Below are positions 37,603 through 48,474 of a stretch of 64,000 nucleotides of DNA, in pieces. Both the position numbers and the translations under genes were made by a program. The DNA comes from Methylotenera versatilis 301 (GTDB lineage: Bacteria; Pseudomonadota; Gammaproteobacteria; Burkholderiales; Methylophilaceae), in assembly GCF_000093025.1 (NCBI RefSeq), contig NC_014207.1, positions 2,995,872-3,059,871 of the forward strand, read 5' to 3'. The notes under the pieces were generated by a model, which saw only the letters and a program-made list of their open reading frames with translations, was not told where the DNA came from and made no database searches. The first letter of the stretch is position 1. Every line of letters starts with the position of its first letter.

Positions 37603-38238
37603 ATGAGTAGAGATTACAAACCAAGCCCAGAAAGATCAAAAAGCAGCAGCAAAGGCAGCCCTTTTTTAACGGGTCTATTGGTCGGCATTTTATTAGGTGT
37701 TGCTGCATCACTCAGCGTGGTGATGTTTATTAAAGGCGGCGATAGCCCATTCGGCGCACAAACCGAGAAAGAACCTAAAACGCCATTGGCAGATAAAATT
37801 GTTGCGGACACTAAAGCTGAAGCAGCAAAAGCTGCAGCTGAAAAAGACAAACAAGCCGCTGCAGATAACAATGAAAACGTTGACGACAAAACACGTTTTG
37901 ATTTTTACACAATTTTGCCGGGTAGCGAGAGCAAAGTGACCAAAGAAGAAGAAGATAAAATCAAGGCAAACGACCAGCAGCCTGTTGTTCCAAAAAGTTA
38001 CTTTCTACAAGTGGGTGCTTTTCAAACAGATGAAGAAGCTGATAATCTAAAAGCTAAACTTGCCTTGCAAGGTTTTGAGGCGGTAGTACAGACCGCTACC
38101 ATTCCTGATAAAGGTACTTGGCACCGCGTACGCGTAGGACCTTTGAACGATTTAGATCAAATCAACAAAACCAAAAAAGATTTAATCAGTAACGGCTTTA
38201 ATGCTGACTTGATTAAAGTAAATAACGAAAACCAGTAA
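37603..38238 (+). CDS. SPOR-domain membrane protein (FtsN-like)
   Basis: 211 residues: a short cytoplasmic N-terminus, one membrane segment (about 23-42, FLTGLLVGILLGVAASLSVV), an Ala/Lys-rich periplasmic linker, and a C-terminal SPOR domain (about 132-205, SYFLQVGAFQTDEEADNLKA ... WHRVRVGPL) that binds denuded peptidoglycan glycan strands at the septum. The topology is that of FtsN-type division proteins, but many SPOR proteins share it. Downstream of argS, as in other betaproteobacteria. Confidence 0.9.
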   Translation: MSRDYKPSPERSKSSSKGSPFLTGLLVGILLGVAASLSVVMFIKGGDSPFGAQTEKEPKTPLADKIVADTKAEAAKAAAEKDKQAAADNNENVDDKTRFDFYTILPGSESKVTKEEEDKIKANDQQPVVPKSYFLQVGAFQTDEEADNLKAKLALQGFEAVVQTATIPDKGTWHRVRVGPLNDLDQINKTKKDLISNGFNADLIKVNNENQ

Positions 38239-38261
38239 CGTAAACAAGTTATTTTAGATAC

Positions 38262-38300
38262 TGACTACAATTTTTATAGATTGAATTGTCAGCCAAATTT
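38262..38300. repeat. Short intergenic repeat, copy 2
   Basis: TTGAATTGTCAGC followed by CAAATTT (38281-38300) matches the copy at 3364-3383 with one mismatch, and both have TGAC exactly 19 bases upstream of the TTGAATT. The left arm of the palindrome is degenerate here. It lies in the 166-base gap between the SPOR gene and dsbA. Confidence 0.5.
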
Positions 38301-38404
38301 AAAGTCACACGTTTGTATGTAAATAATATTTAAGTAATGTGAGTGAATATTAATCATTAATTTAGATAGTTAAATTTTAGACCAAGTTAAAAGGAAAGTT
38401 AAAG

Positions 38405-39049
38405 ATGAAAAAATTGTTGGCCGCATTAATGTTGTTAACCTCATTCAATGTGTTGGCAGCAGACCCACAATTGGGTCAGGAATTTGATAAAACAGCAGAA
38501 GTCATCAACACAGACAACCCGGGTAAAATTGAAGTCACTGAAATATTCTGGTACGGCTGTATTCACTGCTATCACATGGATCCTATCCTCAATGCATGGG
38601 TAAAGAAATTACCAGCAGATGTAGCATTCAAACGTGTACCTGGTTTGCCTAATCCATCTTGGGCGCCTATGGCTAAAGCTTTCTATGCTATGGAAGATTT
38701 GAAATTATCTGATAAATTGCACACCGCTTTGTTTGATGCTGTGCATAAAGAAAAAGTGTTAGACCCTACCAATGAGGCAGCAATTACTGATTGGATGACT
38801 AAAAAAAGTGGCTTAGATAAAGCAAAAGTTGAAGCAGCATTTAAGTCATTCTCTATGAATAATAAATTGAACCAAGCGGCTAACTTCTTCCGTGCTTCTG
38901 GCGCAACTGGTGTACCTAGTTTTATTATCAATGGTCAATTCATTACCTCTAGCACAATGGCTGGTGGTAACGAGCAAGCGCTTAAAACAGTTGATTTTAT
39001 TGTTGGAAACATTCGTGCAAGCAAAGCAAAGGCTCCTGCAAAAAAGTAA
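38405..39049 (+). CDS. dsbA: Periplasmic thiol:disulfide oxidoreductase DsbA, CIHC active site
   Basis: 214-residue periplasmic thioredoxin-fold protein that introduces disulfide bonds into exported proteins. Signal peptide 1-18 (MKKLLAALMLLTSFNVLA). The redox motif is FWYGCIHCYHMD, Cys52-Ile-His-Cys55, where typical DsbA has CPHC; the cis-proline loop TGVPSF is present. The helical insertion and length fit DsbA rather than DsbC/G. The Pro-to-Ile change may alter the redox potential. It has a strong AAGGAAAG site and its own terminator, so it is monocistronic. Confidence 0.93.
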   Translation: MKKLLAALMLLTSFNVLAADPQLGQEFDKTAEVINTDNPGKIEVTEIFWYGCIHCYHMDPILNAWVKKLPADVAFKRVPGLPNPSWAPMAKAFYAMEDLKLSDKLHTALFDAVHKEKVLDPTNEAAITDWMTKKSGLDKAKVEAAFKSFSMNNKLNQAANFFRASGATGVPSFIINGQFITSSTMAGGNEQALKTVDFIVGNIRASKAKAPAKK

Positions 39050-39134
39050 TTGAAGAATCAAACTGGTTAACGTCCTTTTTCAAGAGAATGTTTAATCGGT
39101 GATTCTGATAAGACTTTAGCTTAAACCTAATTAG

Positions 39135-39168
39135 CCCGTTACTGCCTTTTGGTATTAACGGGTTTTTT
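39135..39168 (+). terminator. Intrinsic terminator after dsbA
   Basis: CCCGTTA (39135-39141) pairs with TAACGGG (39156-39162) and is followed by TTTTTT. Confidence 0.85.
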
Positions 39169-39221
39169 ACGCCTATAATATTTCTGTTATTCAATTGTTA
39201 TCATCATCTAAGGCTACATCC

Positions 39222-40013
39222 ATGAAAGTTTTTATCACTGGCGCTTCCAGCGGCATAGGCGAGGCACTCGCCACAGAGTATGCTAAACGCTTTCAAAATA
39301 AAGACACTACTATAGGACTAGTGGCCAGACGTAGTGAGCACTTACAAAAACTGCAATCTAAGCTACAAGAAACCTACAAAATTAAATGCGCTATTTATCC
39401 GCTAGATGTGCGTAATCATCAAGCGCTAGCCACAACCGCAGCAGACTTTATACAACAATATGGTACGCCGGATATCGTCATTGCCTGCGCGGGCGTAAGC
39501 CGTGGAACGCTCACCGAACACGTGGAAGACATCGCCGCTTTTCAAGCGATTATGGATATTAACGTCATGGGATTGGTGCATACCTTTCAACCATTTATTG
39601 CCGCCATGCGTCAAGCTGGGCAAGGACAATTAGTCGGCGTTGCCAGTGTCGCGGGTATTCGTGGCTTGCCAGGCGCAGGCGCCTATAGCGCGAGCAAAGC
39701 AGCAGCCATTAGTTATTTAGAAAGCCTGCGCGTAGAAATGGCGCAACACAATATTGCTGTCACCACCATTGCACCGGGCTATATTCGCACACCAATGACT
39801 GACGTGAATCAATACAAAATGCCGTTTTTAATGGATCCCAATGTATTTGCCCATAAGTTTGCCAGTGCCGTTGAAAACAAACGTAGATTCTGTGTGATTC
39901 CATGGCAAATGGGTTGGGTAGCAAGATTAATGCGCTTGATACCACCATTTCTATGGGATTTTGCCATGAAAAAAGCGCCTCATAAGAAGCGCTTAGATTG
40001 GGATTGGCTTTAG
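39222..40013 (+). CDS. SDR-family oxidoreductase
   Basis: 263-residue short-chain dehydrogenase/reductase: cofactor loop TGASSGIGEALA, an Arg-rich NADP-type turn (GLVARRSEHL), CAGVSRG, catalytic Ser in VGVASVAGIRG, and YSASKAA (Tyr-x3-Lys). The C-terminus ends in a hydrophobic helix and a basic tail (PPFLWDFAMKKAPHKKRLDW), suggesting membrane association. The frame is open to a TTG at 39195, but the ATG at 39222 matches the family start. Substrate unknown. Confidence 0.88.
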   Translation: MKVFITGASSGIGEALATEYAKRFQNKDTTIGLVARRSEHLQKLQSKLQETYKIKCAIYPLDVRNHQALATTAADFIQQYGTPDIVIACAGVSRGTLTEHVEDIAAFQAIMDINVMGLVHTFQPFIAAMRQAGQGQLVGVASVAGIRGLPGAGAYSASKAAAISYLESLRVEMAQHNIAVTTIAPGYIRTPMTDVNQYKMPFLMDPNVFAHKFASAVENKRRFCVIPWQMGWVARLMRLIPPFLWDFAMKKAPHKKRLDWDWL

Positions 40014-40014
40014 T

Positions 40015-40087
40015 TTGTCATACCTTTGAGCATCGATATCTAGCATCTTTAAAGATACTGGATTCCGTGTCATGCACGGAATGACAA
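40015..40087. mobile_element. 73-bp MITE/REP-like palindromic element
   Basis: Bounded by perfect 7-bp terminal inverted repeats TTGTCAT (40015-40021) and ATGACAA (40081-40087). Inside are a near-palindrome centred on ATCTTTAAAGAT (40038-40063) and a perfect hairpin ATTCCGTG/CACGGAAT with loop TCATG (40062-40082). It fills the gap between the convergent SDR and ettA genes. No coding capacity. A small non-autonomous element is the best reading; a terminator function is possible. Confidence 0.65.
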
Positions 40088-40103
40088 TCTGTAAAACACT
40101 GTT

Positions 40104-41768
40104 CTAACGTGTAATTGGTTTATAGCGAATCCGCTTAGGTTTCGCACCTTCTTCACCCAAACGTTTGCGTTTATCGGCTTCATACTCCTGATAGTTACCG
40201 TTAAAGAACGTCCATTGCGACTCGCCTTCTGCTGCGAGTATGTGTGTCGCGATACGGTCTAAGAACCAGCGATCATGTGAAATTACCAATACGCAGCCTG
40301 CAAACTCTAATAACGCATCTTCTAGCGCACGTAATGTTTCTACATCTAAGTCGTTTGATGGTTCATCCAGTAGCAACACGTTGCCGCCTGAAATCAACGT
40401 TTTAGCCAAGTGCAAGCGGCCACGTTCACCGCCTGAAAGCTGACCAACGATTTTTTGCTGATCGCCGCCTTTAAAGTTGAAGCGGCCAATGTAAGCACGT
40501 GATGGCGTTTCGTAACGACCTACTGTAAGAATATCTGAACCACCTGAAATTTCATCGAATACGGTTTTAGCATCGCTCAGGGCGTCGCGACTTTGGTCAA
40601 CATAAGCCATTTTAACGGTTTGACCGATATTCACTTCGCCGCTGTCTGGTGCTTCTTTACCTGTAATCATTTTAAATAGCGTTGATTTACCCGCACCGTT
40701 CGGGCCAATAATGCCGACTATCGCACCTGCTGGCACACTGAAGCTTAAATTATCAATCAACAAGCGATCTTTAAAAGCTTTACTGACGCCATTGAATTCA
40801 ATGACTTGGTCGCCTAAACGCTCACCAGCTGGGATGAAAATCTCCTGCGTTTCGTTGCGTTTTTGGTATTCAGCACTTGCGAGCTCTTCGTAACGTGCAA
40901 TACGTGATTTACTCTTCGCTTGGCGTGCTTTCGGGTTTTGACGCACCCACTCTAACTCTGTATTCAATGCTTTACGACGTGAAGATTCTTGCGATTCCTC
41001 TAACGCTAAACGTGCTTGCTTTTGATCTAACCAGCTTGAGTAATTGCCTTTCCATGGAATACCATGGCCACGATCCAACTCTAAAATCCATTCCGCAGCG
41101 TTATCAAGGAAGTATCTATCATGCGTTACCGCCACCACGGTGCCTGGGAAGCGCACCAAGAACTGTTCTAACCATTCCACAGACTCTGCATCCAAATGGT
41201 TGGTTGGCTCGTCTAGTAACAGCATATCTGGCTTAGACAGCAATAGTTTACATAAAGCCACACGACGTTTCTCACCGCCAGATAATGGGCCGATTTTCGC
41301 ATCCCATGGAGGTAAACGTAGTGCATCTGCAGCAATATCTAGTTGCGTAGTTAAGTCACTGCCGCTTGCGGCAATAATGTTTTCCCACTTTGCTTGTTCT
41401 TCAGCCAGCTTGTCAAAATCTGCGTCTGGTTCTGCATAGGCGGCATACACGGCTTCTAGCTTGGCTTGTGCCTCCATCACTTCGCCCATTCCTGACTCAA
41501 CTTCTTCACGTACAGTTTTTTCTGGGTCTAGTTGCGGCTCCTGCGGCAAGTAGCCAATCGTCATATTGGGCTGCCATTGCACTTCGCCCTCAAACTCTTT
41601 GTCCACACCTGCCATAATGCGCAGCACAGTAGATTTACCAGAGCCATTTAAACCCAGCAAACCAATTTTTGCACCTGGGAAAAAAGATAAAGAAATATCT
41701 TTAATAATGGTTTTTTTAGGAGGAACGATTTTGCTCACGCGGAGCATAGACATGACATATTGAGCCAA
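40104..41768 (-). CDS. ettA: Energy-dependent translational throttle protein EttA (ABC-F)
   Basis: 554-residue cytosolic ABC-F ATPase that binds the ribosomal E site and tunes the first steps of elongation to ATP/ADP. Two nucleotide-binding domains: Walker A GLNGSGKST and GPNGAGKST, signature motifs LSGGEKRR and LSGGERGR, Walker B LLLDEPTNHLDAES and LLLDEPSNDLDVET. The linker between the domains carries the basic/glutamate-rich arm (RQNPKARQAKSKSRIARYEE). No membrane segments. Monocistronic. Confidence 0.97.
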   Translation of the reverse strand: MAQYVMSMLRVSKIVPPKKTIIKDISLSFFPGAKIGLLGLNGSGKSTVLRIMAGVDKEFEGEVQWQPNMTIGYLPQEPQLDPEKTVREEVESGMGEVMEAQAKLEAVYAAYAEPDADFDKLAEEQAKWENIIAASGSDLTTQLDIAADALRLPPWDAKIGPLSGGEKRRVALCKLLLSKPDMLLLDEPTNHLDAESVEWLEQFLVRFPGTVVAVTHDRYFLDNAAEWILELDRGHGIPWKGNYSSWLDQKQARLALEESQESSRRKALNTELEWVRQNPKARQAKSKSRIARYEELASAEYQKRNETQEIFIPAGERLGDQVIEFNGVSKAFKDRLLIDNLSFSVPAGAIVGIIGPNGAGKSTLFKMITGKEAPDSGEVNIGQTVKMAYVDQSRDALSDAKTVFDEISGGSDILTVGRYETPSRAYIGRFNFKGGDQQKIVGQLSGGERGRLHLAKTLISGGNVLLLDEPSNDLDVETLRALEDALLEFAGCVLVISHDRWFLDRIATHILAAEGESQWTFFNGNYQEYEADKRKRLGEEGAKPKRIRYKPITR

Positions 41769-41924
41769 AATAAGTACCTTTTTGTTTTGCTAATATAAAA
41801 AATGAAAGCTTAACAGAAAGCCCGCCTGCTTGCTCGCTATCACTTACTATACATCAATGATTGCCAGTGAATAAGGCGAGGGGAATGTAGGTATAATGTG
41901 CCAACGATAAAAGGCACCGCTTAA

Positions 41925-42470
41925 ATGGCAATCAAATCCACAATTTATAAAATCGATCTGCAAGTTTCTGATATGGATCGCAACTATTATCAGCAACACA
42001 ATTTAACCATTGCCAAACATCCGTCAGAAACTGATGAGCGCGTCATGGTGCGGCTGATTGGTTTTGCTATGTATGCCAATGAAGCGCTGATATTTGGCAA
42101 AGGCTTGAGCGATGATGAAGAGCCCGATTTGTGGCAAAAAGATCTCACTGGCGCTATCGAGTTATGGATGGATGTTGGTTTGCCAACAGAAAAAGATATT
42201 CGCAAAGCAGCAGGGCGTGCCAAGCAAGTAGTGGTGGTGCTTTACGGTGGAAGAGTCGCTGATATGTGGTGGACGGCAAATAGCAAAGCCTTACTTAAAA
42301 CCAACAACTTAACGGTGATTAATTTGCCTGAAACAAAAGAATTAGCAAATATTGCAGAACGAGGCTTTAATATCAGCTGCACCATTCAAGATGGGCAAAT
42401 CATGGTGGGGCATGACGGTGGAACTTTAGACATTACACCTGTGATTTTGAAAGAGCCAAGTACTTACTAG
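41925..42470 (+). CDS. YaeQ-family protein
   Basis: 181-residue soluble protein matching YaeQ along its length: start MAIKSTIYKIDLQVSDMDRN, core HPSETDERVMVRLIGFAMYA, and the C-terminal VINLPETKELANIAER segment. The family has a nuclease-like (PD-(D/E)XK-type) fold but no established function. Divergent from ettA; tail-to-tail with the cyclase gene. Confidence 0.92.
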   Translation: MAIKSTIYKIDLQVSDMDRNYYQQHNLTIAKHPSETDERVMVRLIGFAMYANEALIFGKGLSDDEEPDLWQKDLTGAIELWMDVGLPTEKDIRKAAGRAKQVVVVLYGGRVADMWWTANSKALLKTNNLTVINLPETKELANIAERGFNISCTIQDGQIMVGHDGGTLDITPVILKEPSTY

Positions 42471-42494
42471 CGCACTTTAATCAAGTCAGCATTT

Positions 42495-43121
42495 CTAGGT
42501 CAAAATCACTTTGTATGCCGCGCTTGCTCCAGCTGGTGCATGTTCTAGCTTCTGATAAGTCACCCCAGCAAAATCCGCACAAACTTGCTGAAACGCGCCT
42601 GTCACCAAAGTTTCACCTTGTTTTGCGACATCTTCACCCAGTTTACAGGCGGCATTCACCTCTGCTCCAAACACTTCGGTATTACCTACACGCAAAATCT
42701 TACCAAAACCCAAACCGACACATAAGTGAACTCTTTCTTGCTCAAGTTTAGCTTCGTTGTAGGGAATTAAAATCTGCTGCATCACAAGTGCACATTGCAA
42801 TGCTTTTTGTGGCTGACGAAAAATCACTAAAAAAGAGTCACCATCAGTTTTAAGCAAGAAGCCTTCATTCTGCTCAATCACTGGTAATAACAAACGCTCA
42901 GATTCATAAATCGTCTGCAAAAAATGAATTATGCCGTACTCAGCCACTCGGCGAGAAAAGCCCGCCAGATCAGTCATCATAACGCACCACTCTTCGCCAA
43001 ACAAATCCCAAATACGCTGATCTATTTCTTCTTTATTAGCATTTGGTAATAACCTTTGTGCAATCAAGTCGTATAAGCGACTTTCAGAATTCTGCATTAC
43101 AGTTTTAGAGTTGTGACTCAT
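42495..43121 (-). CDS. Small class III nucleotidyl cyclase-domain protein
   Basis: 208 residues with a single class III adenylate/guanylate cyclase catalytic domain and no membrane or sensor domain. Metal-binding aspartates are visible in MMTDLAGFSRR and LKTDGDSFLVIF; the substrate-specifying Lys fits KTDGD. In the transition-state motif GAEVNAACKL the usual Arg (VNxAaR) is Lys, so activity may be reduced or altered. The ATG at 43121 with GGAAAC upstream is preferred to a TTG at 43136. It lies 42 bases downstream of glmS. Confidence 0.82.
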   Translation of the reverse strand: MSHNSKTVMQNSESRLYDLIAQRLLPNANKEEIDQRIWDLFGEEWCVMMTDLAGFSRRVAEYGIIHFLQTIYESERLLLPVIEQNEGFLLKTDGDSFLVIFRQPQKALQCALVMQQILIPYNEAKLEQERVHLCVGLGFGKILRVGNTEVFGAEVNAACKLGEDVAKQGETLVTGAFQQVCADFAGVTYQKLEHAPAGASAAYKVILT

Positions 43122-43163
43122 ATTGTTTCCGCTCAATGAGACGTATACTTCTTGGCTTATCTA

Positions 43164-44996
43164 CTATTCTACTGTAACCGATTTTGCCAAGTTTCTAGGC
43201 TTATCCACATCCGTGCCCTTAATTAATGCCACATGATATGCCAATAATTGCACAGGAATAGTATGCAAAATAGGTGAGAGCACGCCAACATGGCGCGGAG
43301 TACGAATGACATGCACACATTCACTTTCGGCAAAGTGACTATCATCATCGGCAAAAACAAACAGCTCACCACCTCGAGCTTTTACTTCTTGCATATTTGA
43401 CTTTACTTTTTCGAGTAAAGTATCGTTTGGCGCAATAACTACAACGGGCATATCACTATCAACCAAGGCTAGCGGACCATGTTTAAGTTCCCCTGCCGGA
43501 TAAGCTTCGGCATGTATATATGATATCTCTTTAAGCTTAAGCGCACCTTCAAGGGCAATTGGATAGTGTATACCGCGACCTAAAAACAAGGCGTGATGCT
43601 TATCAGCAAATGCTTTTGCCCATTCGCGTATTTGTGGCTCTAAATTTAGGGCGTGCTGCACGCTACCACCTAATTGCCTAAGCGCTGTTAGGTAACCTTG
43701 TTCTTGAGCATCATTGAGCATACCTCGCTGTTTAGCCAATGTTGCAGCTAAGGTAAACAAAGCCACCAATTGTGTAGTGAAAGCTTTAGTGGAAGCCACC
43801 CCTATTTCTGCCCCAGCTCGAGTGTAGAATACCAATTTTGAGGCTCTTGGAATGGCACTTTCTTGCACGTTACAAATAGATAGCGAGTAGTGCTGACCTA
43901 ATGATTTTGCATGTTTTAATGCTTCCATGGTGTCTAGCGTTTCACCTGATTGTGAAATTGTTACTATCAGCTGGCGTGGGTTTGGTACTGATTGGCGATA
44001 CCGATATTCACTCGCGATTTCAACGTTGGTAGGTATTTTGGCAATACTCTCTAGCCAGTATTTAGCAGTAAGCGCTGCATAATAGCTAGTGCCTGCGGCA
44101 AGTATGAGTATGCTATCAACTTGGCTAAAAATTTCACTAGCCGCGTCACCAAACAATACTGGAGAAAAGCGATTATCATCGATTAATGCTTCTATCGTAT
44201 CCGTAAGCGCTTTGGGCTGTTCGTGTATTTCTTTTTGCATGAAGTGTGCATAAGGGCCAAGCTCCATGCTTGCAAGCGACACATCACTCATGTGAATTTT
44301 ACGCTCTACGGTATTGCCATTACTTCCAAAAATTGTAACGCCATCTCGACGTATATCAGCGACATCGCCATCTTCAAGGTAAATCACTTTGCGCGTGACC
44401 GAAAGCACCGCCGAAACATCAGATGCAATAAAGTTTTCATTTTCACCTAAGCCAATTAACAACGGGCAACCTTGGCGAGCTGTAATCATATGTTCAGGCT
44501 CTTTAACTGAAATGACACTAATTGCAAATGCGCCGGTTAGTTCAGCTACCGCCATTTTTGTTGCGGATAGCAAGGCTAAACCTTGATTGTGGTAAAAGTG
44601 AATGAGGTGTGCAATCACTTCTGTATCGGTTTGCGAAGTAAACTCATATCCAAGTTGCATTAACTTATCACGCTGTTCATTATGATTTTCGATAATGCCG
44701 TTATGAACGACTGCTAGCTCTCCCTTTGAAACGTGTGGATGTGCATTGCTTTCTGTGACTCCGCCGTGTGTTGCCCAGCGCGTGTGGCCGATGCCAACTT
44801 GACCACTTAGATTCACTTCTAAAGCTTTTTCTGTCATGGCAGCAACACGGCCAACCGCACGAACGCGTTCAATGTTTCCACCACTTAATACAGCAACGCC
44901 AGCAGAATCGTAGCCGCGGTATTCCAAGCGGCTTAAACCTTCTATAAGGGTTGACACGACGTTTCTACTTGCAACTGCGCCTACAATTCCGCACAT
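43164..44996 (-). CDS. glmS: Glutamine-fructose-6-phosphate aminotransferase GlmS
   Basis: Makes glucosamine-6-phosphate, the first step to UDP-GlcNAc for peptidoglycan and LPS. 610 residues: N-terminal glutaminase domain with nucleophile Cys2 (MCGIVGA, Met removed), [15 protein letters not shown]; then two SIS sugar-isomerase domains ([26 protein letters not shown]) and the C-terminal LAKSVTVE. No glmS ribozyme is expected or seen upstream. It is 32 bases downstream of glmU in the same direction. Confidence 0.98.
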   Translation of the reverse strand: MCGIVGAVASRNVVSTLIEGLSRLEYRGYDSAGVAVLSGGNIERVRAVGRVAAMTEKALEVNLSGQVGIGHTRWATHGGVTESNAHPHVSKGELAVVHNGIIENHNEQRDKLMQLGYEFTSQTDTEVIAHLIHFYHNQGLALLSATKMAVAELTGAFAISVISVKEPEHMITARQGCPLLIGLGENENFIASDVSAVLSVTRKVIYLEDGDVADIRRDGVTIFGSNGNTVERKIHMSDVSLASMELGPYAHFMQKEIHEQPKALTDTIEALIDDNRFSPVLFGDAASEIFSQVDSILILAAGTSYYAALTAKYWLESIAKIPTNVEIASEYRYRQSVPNPRQLIVTISQSGETLDTMEALKHAKSLGQHYSLSICNVQESAIPRASKLVFYTRAGAEIGVASTKAFTTQLVALFTLAATLAKQRGMLNDAQEQGYLTALRQLGGSVQHALNLEPQIREWAKAFADKHHALFLGRGIHYPIALEGALKLKEISYIHAEAYPAGELKHGPLALVDSDMPVVVIAPNDTLLEKVKSNMQEVKARGGELFVFADDDSHFAESECVHVIRTPRHVGVLSPILHTIPVQLLAYHVALIKGTDVDKPRNLAKSVTVE

Positions 44997-45028
44997 AGAT
45001 GTACTTTCATCAATTGATTGATTTAATC

Positions 45029-46399
45029 TTACTTTTTAATCTTTACTGGCCGCTTCCAGCCCACTATCGTTTTTTGTTCTTTTGCGCGGCAGAATGTTAA
45101 AGCATCGGCTGGCGCATCTCTAGTAATGGTTGAACCTGCGGCAATGGTCGCGTTCTTTCCTATGGTGACTGGCGCAACCAATTGTGAGTCTGAACCGATG
45201 AACGCACCATCTTCAATCACCGTTCTAAATTTATTCGCACCGTCGTAATTACAAGTTATTGTGCCAGCACCAATATTGACCTGTTTGCCTACGGTTGTAT
45301 CGCCCACATAACTTAGATGGTTAATCTTGCTACCAACATCAACTTGCGAATTCTTAAGCTCTACAAAGTTACCAATATGCGTATCTGCGGCCAGTTTAGT
45401 GCCAGGGCGCAATCTTGCAAATGGTCCAATACGGCTATTTTCGCCAATCTCGGTGTCATCAATATGTGTAAATGGTGCGATTTGAACACCAGCTTTTATT
45501 GTGGCGTTTTTAATGACACAGTTGGCTGCGATCTTTACGTTATCACTTAAAGTGACATTACCTTCAAACACGCAATTAACATCAATCTCAACATCTCTGC
45601 CACAGCTTAGCGAACCGCGCACATCTAGGCGGGCAGGGTCTTTTAAAGTAACACCTTGCAGCAGTAATTTTTCTGCAGTGCGCTTTTGATACACTCGCTC
45701 TATAGTACTTAAATCTGTTTTAGAGTTAATACCTGTCACTGACCATTCATCGTCTGTAATCTCTGCAACAACTTCTACCCCTTGTTGCACAGCTAGCGCC
45801 ACAATATCAGTAAGATAATATTCGCCCTGAGCATTGTTATTGGTTAGTTGCGATAGCCATTTTGTTAAGTGACTATTTGGCATTGCCATAATACCTGTAT
45901 TTACTTCGACGATATTACGCTGTGCCGCCGTTGCATCTTTATGTTCTACAATCGCTGTTACATTTTGATTATCTGCACGTAAAATGCGCCCGTAACCAGC
46001 GGGGTCTGCTTTATTAAAAGATAGAATCGCTAACTTGGTATTGGCTTGTTCAATTAAGGTCTTGCAAGCGGCTACGTCAACCAAAGGCACATCGCCCAGC
46101 ATCACTAACGATTGTGCATCAGCATCTAAAAAGGGTAGGGCTTGTTGCACTGCATGTCCTGTGCCAAGCTGCTCAGCTTGGTTTACCCAACTAATATTTT
46201 CGTGTGGAAATGCTTCACGAACGAATTCGCCGCCATAACCATACACCACAATAATTTTGCTTGGATTTAGTGCTTTGGCACAATTAATCACATGCGCCAA
46301 TATTGATTGGCCGCCAATTTCATGTAGAACTTTAGGTGTGTTGGAATGCATGCGGGTGCCTTTACCCGCTGCAAGAATAATGATATTAAGTGCCATCAT
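45029..46399 (-). CDS. glmU: Bifunctional GlmU: GlcNAc-1-P uridyltransferase / GlcN-1-P acetyltransferase
   Basis: 456 residues. The N-terminal uridyltransferase domain starts [17 protein letters not shown] (G-x-G-T/S-R-M), with LGDVPLV and TDIVALA. The C-terminal left-handed beta-helix (about 250-456) has hexapeptide repeats and the acetyltransferase segment [21 protein letters not shown]. It makes UDP-GlcNAc from the GlmS product. Two adjacent ATGs at 46399 and 46396. It lies downstream of the atp operon, separated by a terminator, the common arrangement in proteobacteria. Confidence 0.97.
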   Translation of the reverse strand: MMALNIIILAAGKGTRMHSNTPKVLHEIGGQSILAHVINCAKALNPSKIIVVYGYGGEFVREAFPHENISWVNQAEQLGTGHAVQQALPFLDADAQSLVMLGDVPLVDVAACKTLIEQANTKLAILSFNKADPAGYGRILRADNQNVTAIVEHKDATAAQRNIVEVNTGIMAMPNSHLTKWLSQLTNNNAQGEYYLTDIVALAVQQGVEVVAEITDDEWSVTGINSKTDLSTIERVYQKRTAEKLLLQGVTLKDPARLDVRGSLSCGRDVEIDVNCVFEGNVTLSDNVKIAANCVIKNATIKAGVQIAPFTHIDDTEIGENSRIGPFARLRPGTKLAADTHIGNFVELKNSQVDVGSKINHLSYVGDTTVGKQVNIGAGTITCNYDGANKFRTVIEDGAFIGSDSQLVAPVTIGKNATIAAGSTITRDAPADALTFCRAKEQKTIVGWKRPVKIKK

Positions 46400-46441
46400 G
46401 CCTTTAAGTATTCTGTGATTTTCGCATGGCTAAAGTATAAC

Positions 46442-46468
46442 AAAAAAGGCAGCCTAAGCTGCCTTTTT
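46442..46468 (-). terminator. Terminator of the atp operon
   Basis: GGCAGC (46448-46453) and GCTGCC (46458-46463) with a CTAA-type loop, flanked by A- and T-runs; on the minus strand it follows the atpC stop codon by about 40 bases. Confidence 0.88.
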
Positions 46469-46508
46469 GCTGGTGTTAACTTTCGTTACACCGAATTGAT
46501 TTTGGTCA

Positions 46509-46934
46509 TCAATGATTAACTTTACGTAGTCGCTCAATCGCTTGAATTTGTGCAATCGCTTCAGACAATTCAGCCTGCGCTTTTGCATAATCAATGTCTG
46601 AAGTACGATTTTTCATTGCTTCTTCAGCAGCAGCTTTTGCCGCAACTGCTTTAGCTTCGTCTAAATCGTGACCACGCACTGCAGTATCAGCCAACACAGT
46701 AATTAAACCTGGTTGAACTTCTAAAAGACCGCCAGAGATAAAAATCAAAGTCTCTTCAGCAGTGTCAGCCAGTTTAATACGTAATGAACCTGGTTTGATT
46801 GTAGTTACCATAGGTGCATGGTGAGGATATATACCTACTTCACCTGTACTTGCCGGAACTACAACAAACTCAGCTTCACCAGCAAATATACTGGCTTCTG
46901 CACTTACTACATCGATATGAACAGTATTTGCCAT
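46509..46934 (-). CDS. atpC: ATP synthase epsilon subunit
   Basis: Central-stalk subunit of F1 that couples rotation and inhibits ATP hydrolysis. 141 residues: an N-terminal beta-sandwich ([55 protein letters not shown]) and a C-terminal helical hairpin. Last gene of the atpIBEFHAGDC operon. Confidence 0.97.
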   Translation of the reverse strand: MANTVHIDVVSAEASIFAGEAEFVVVPASTGEVGIYPHHAPMVTTIKPGSLRIKLADTAEETLIFISGGLLEVQPGLITVLADTAVRGHDLDEAKAVAAKAAAEEAMKNRTSDIDYAKAQAELSEAIAQIQAIERLRKVNH

Positions 46935-46979
46935 ATTTTTCTCTATACTTTATTAAAGTTTACTAAGTATTAAATCAGC

Positions 46980-48422
<1,443 letters not shown>

Positions 48423-48474
48423 TTATATCCTATTCAAGCTAATCTGTTGAATTGTAATTTAATTCTTAAAAATA

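Noticed and set aside
44997..45028. glmS ribozyme/riboswitch upstream of glmS
   Set aside because: The gap to glmU is only 32 bases; the ribozyme is typical of Gram-positive bacteria and cannot fit.
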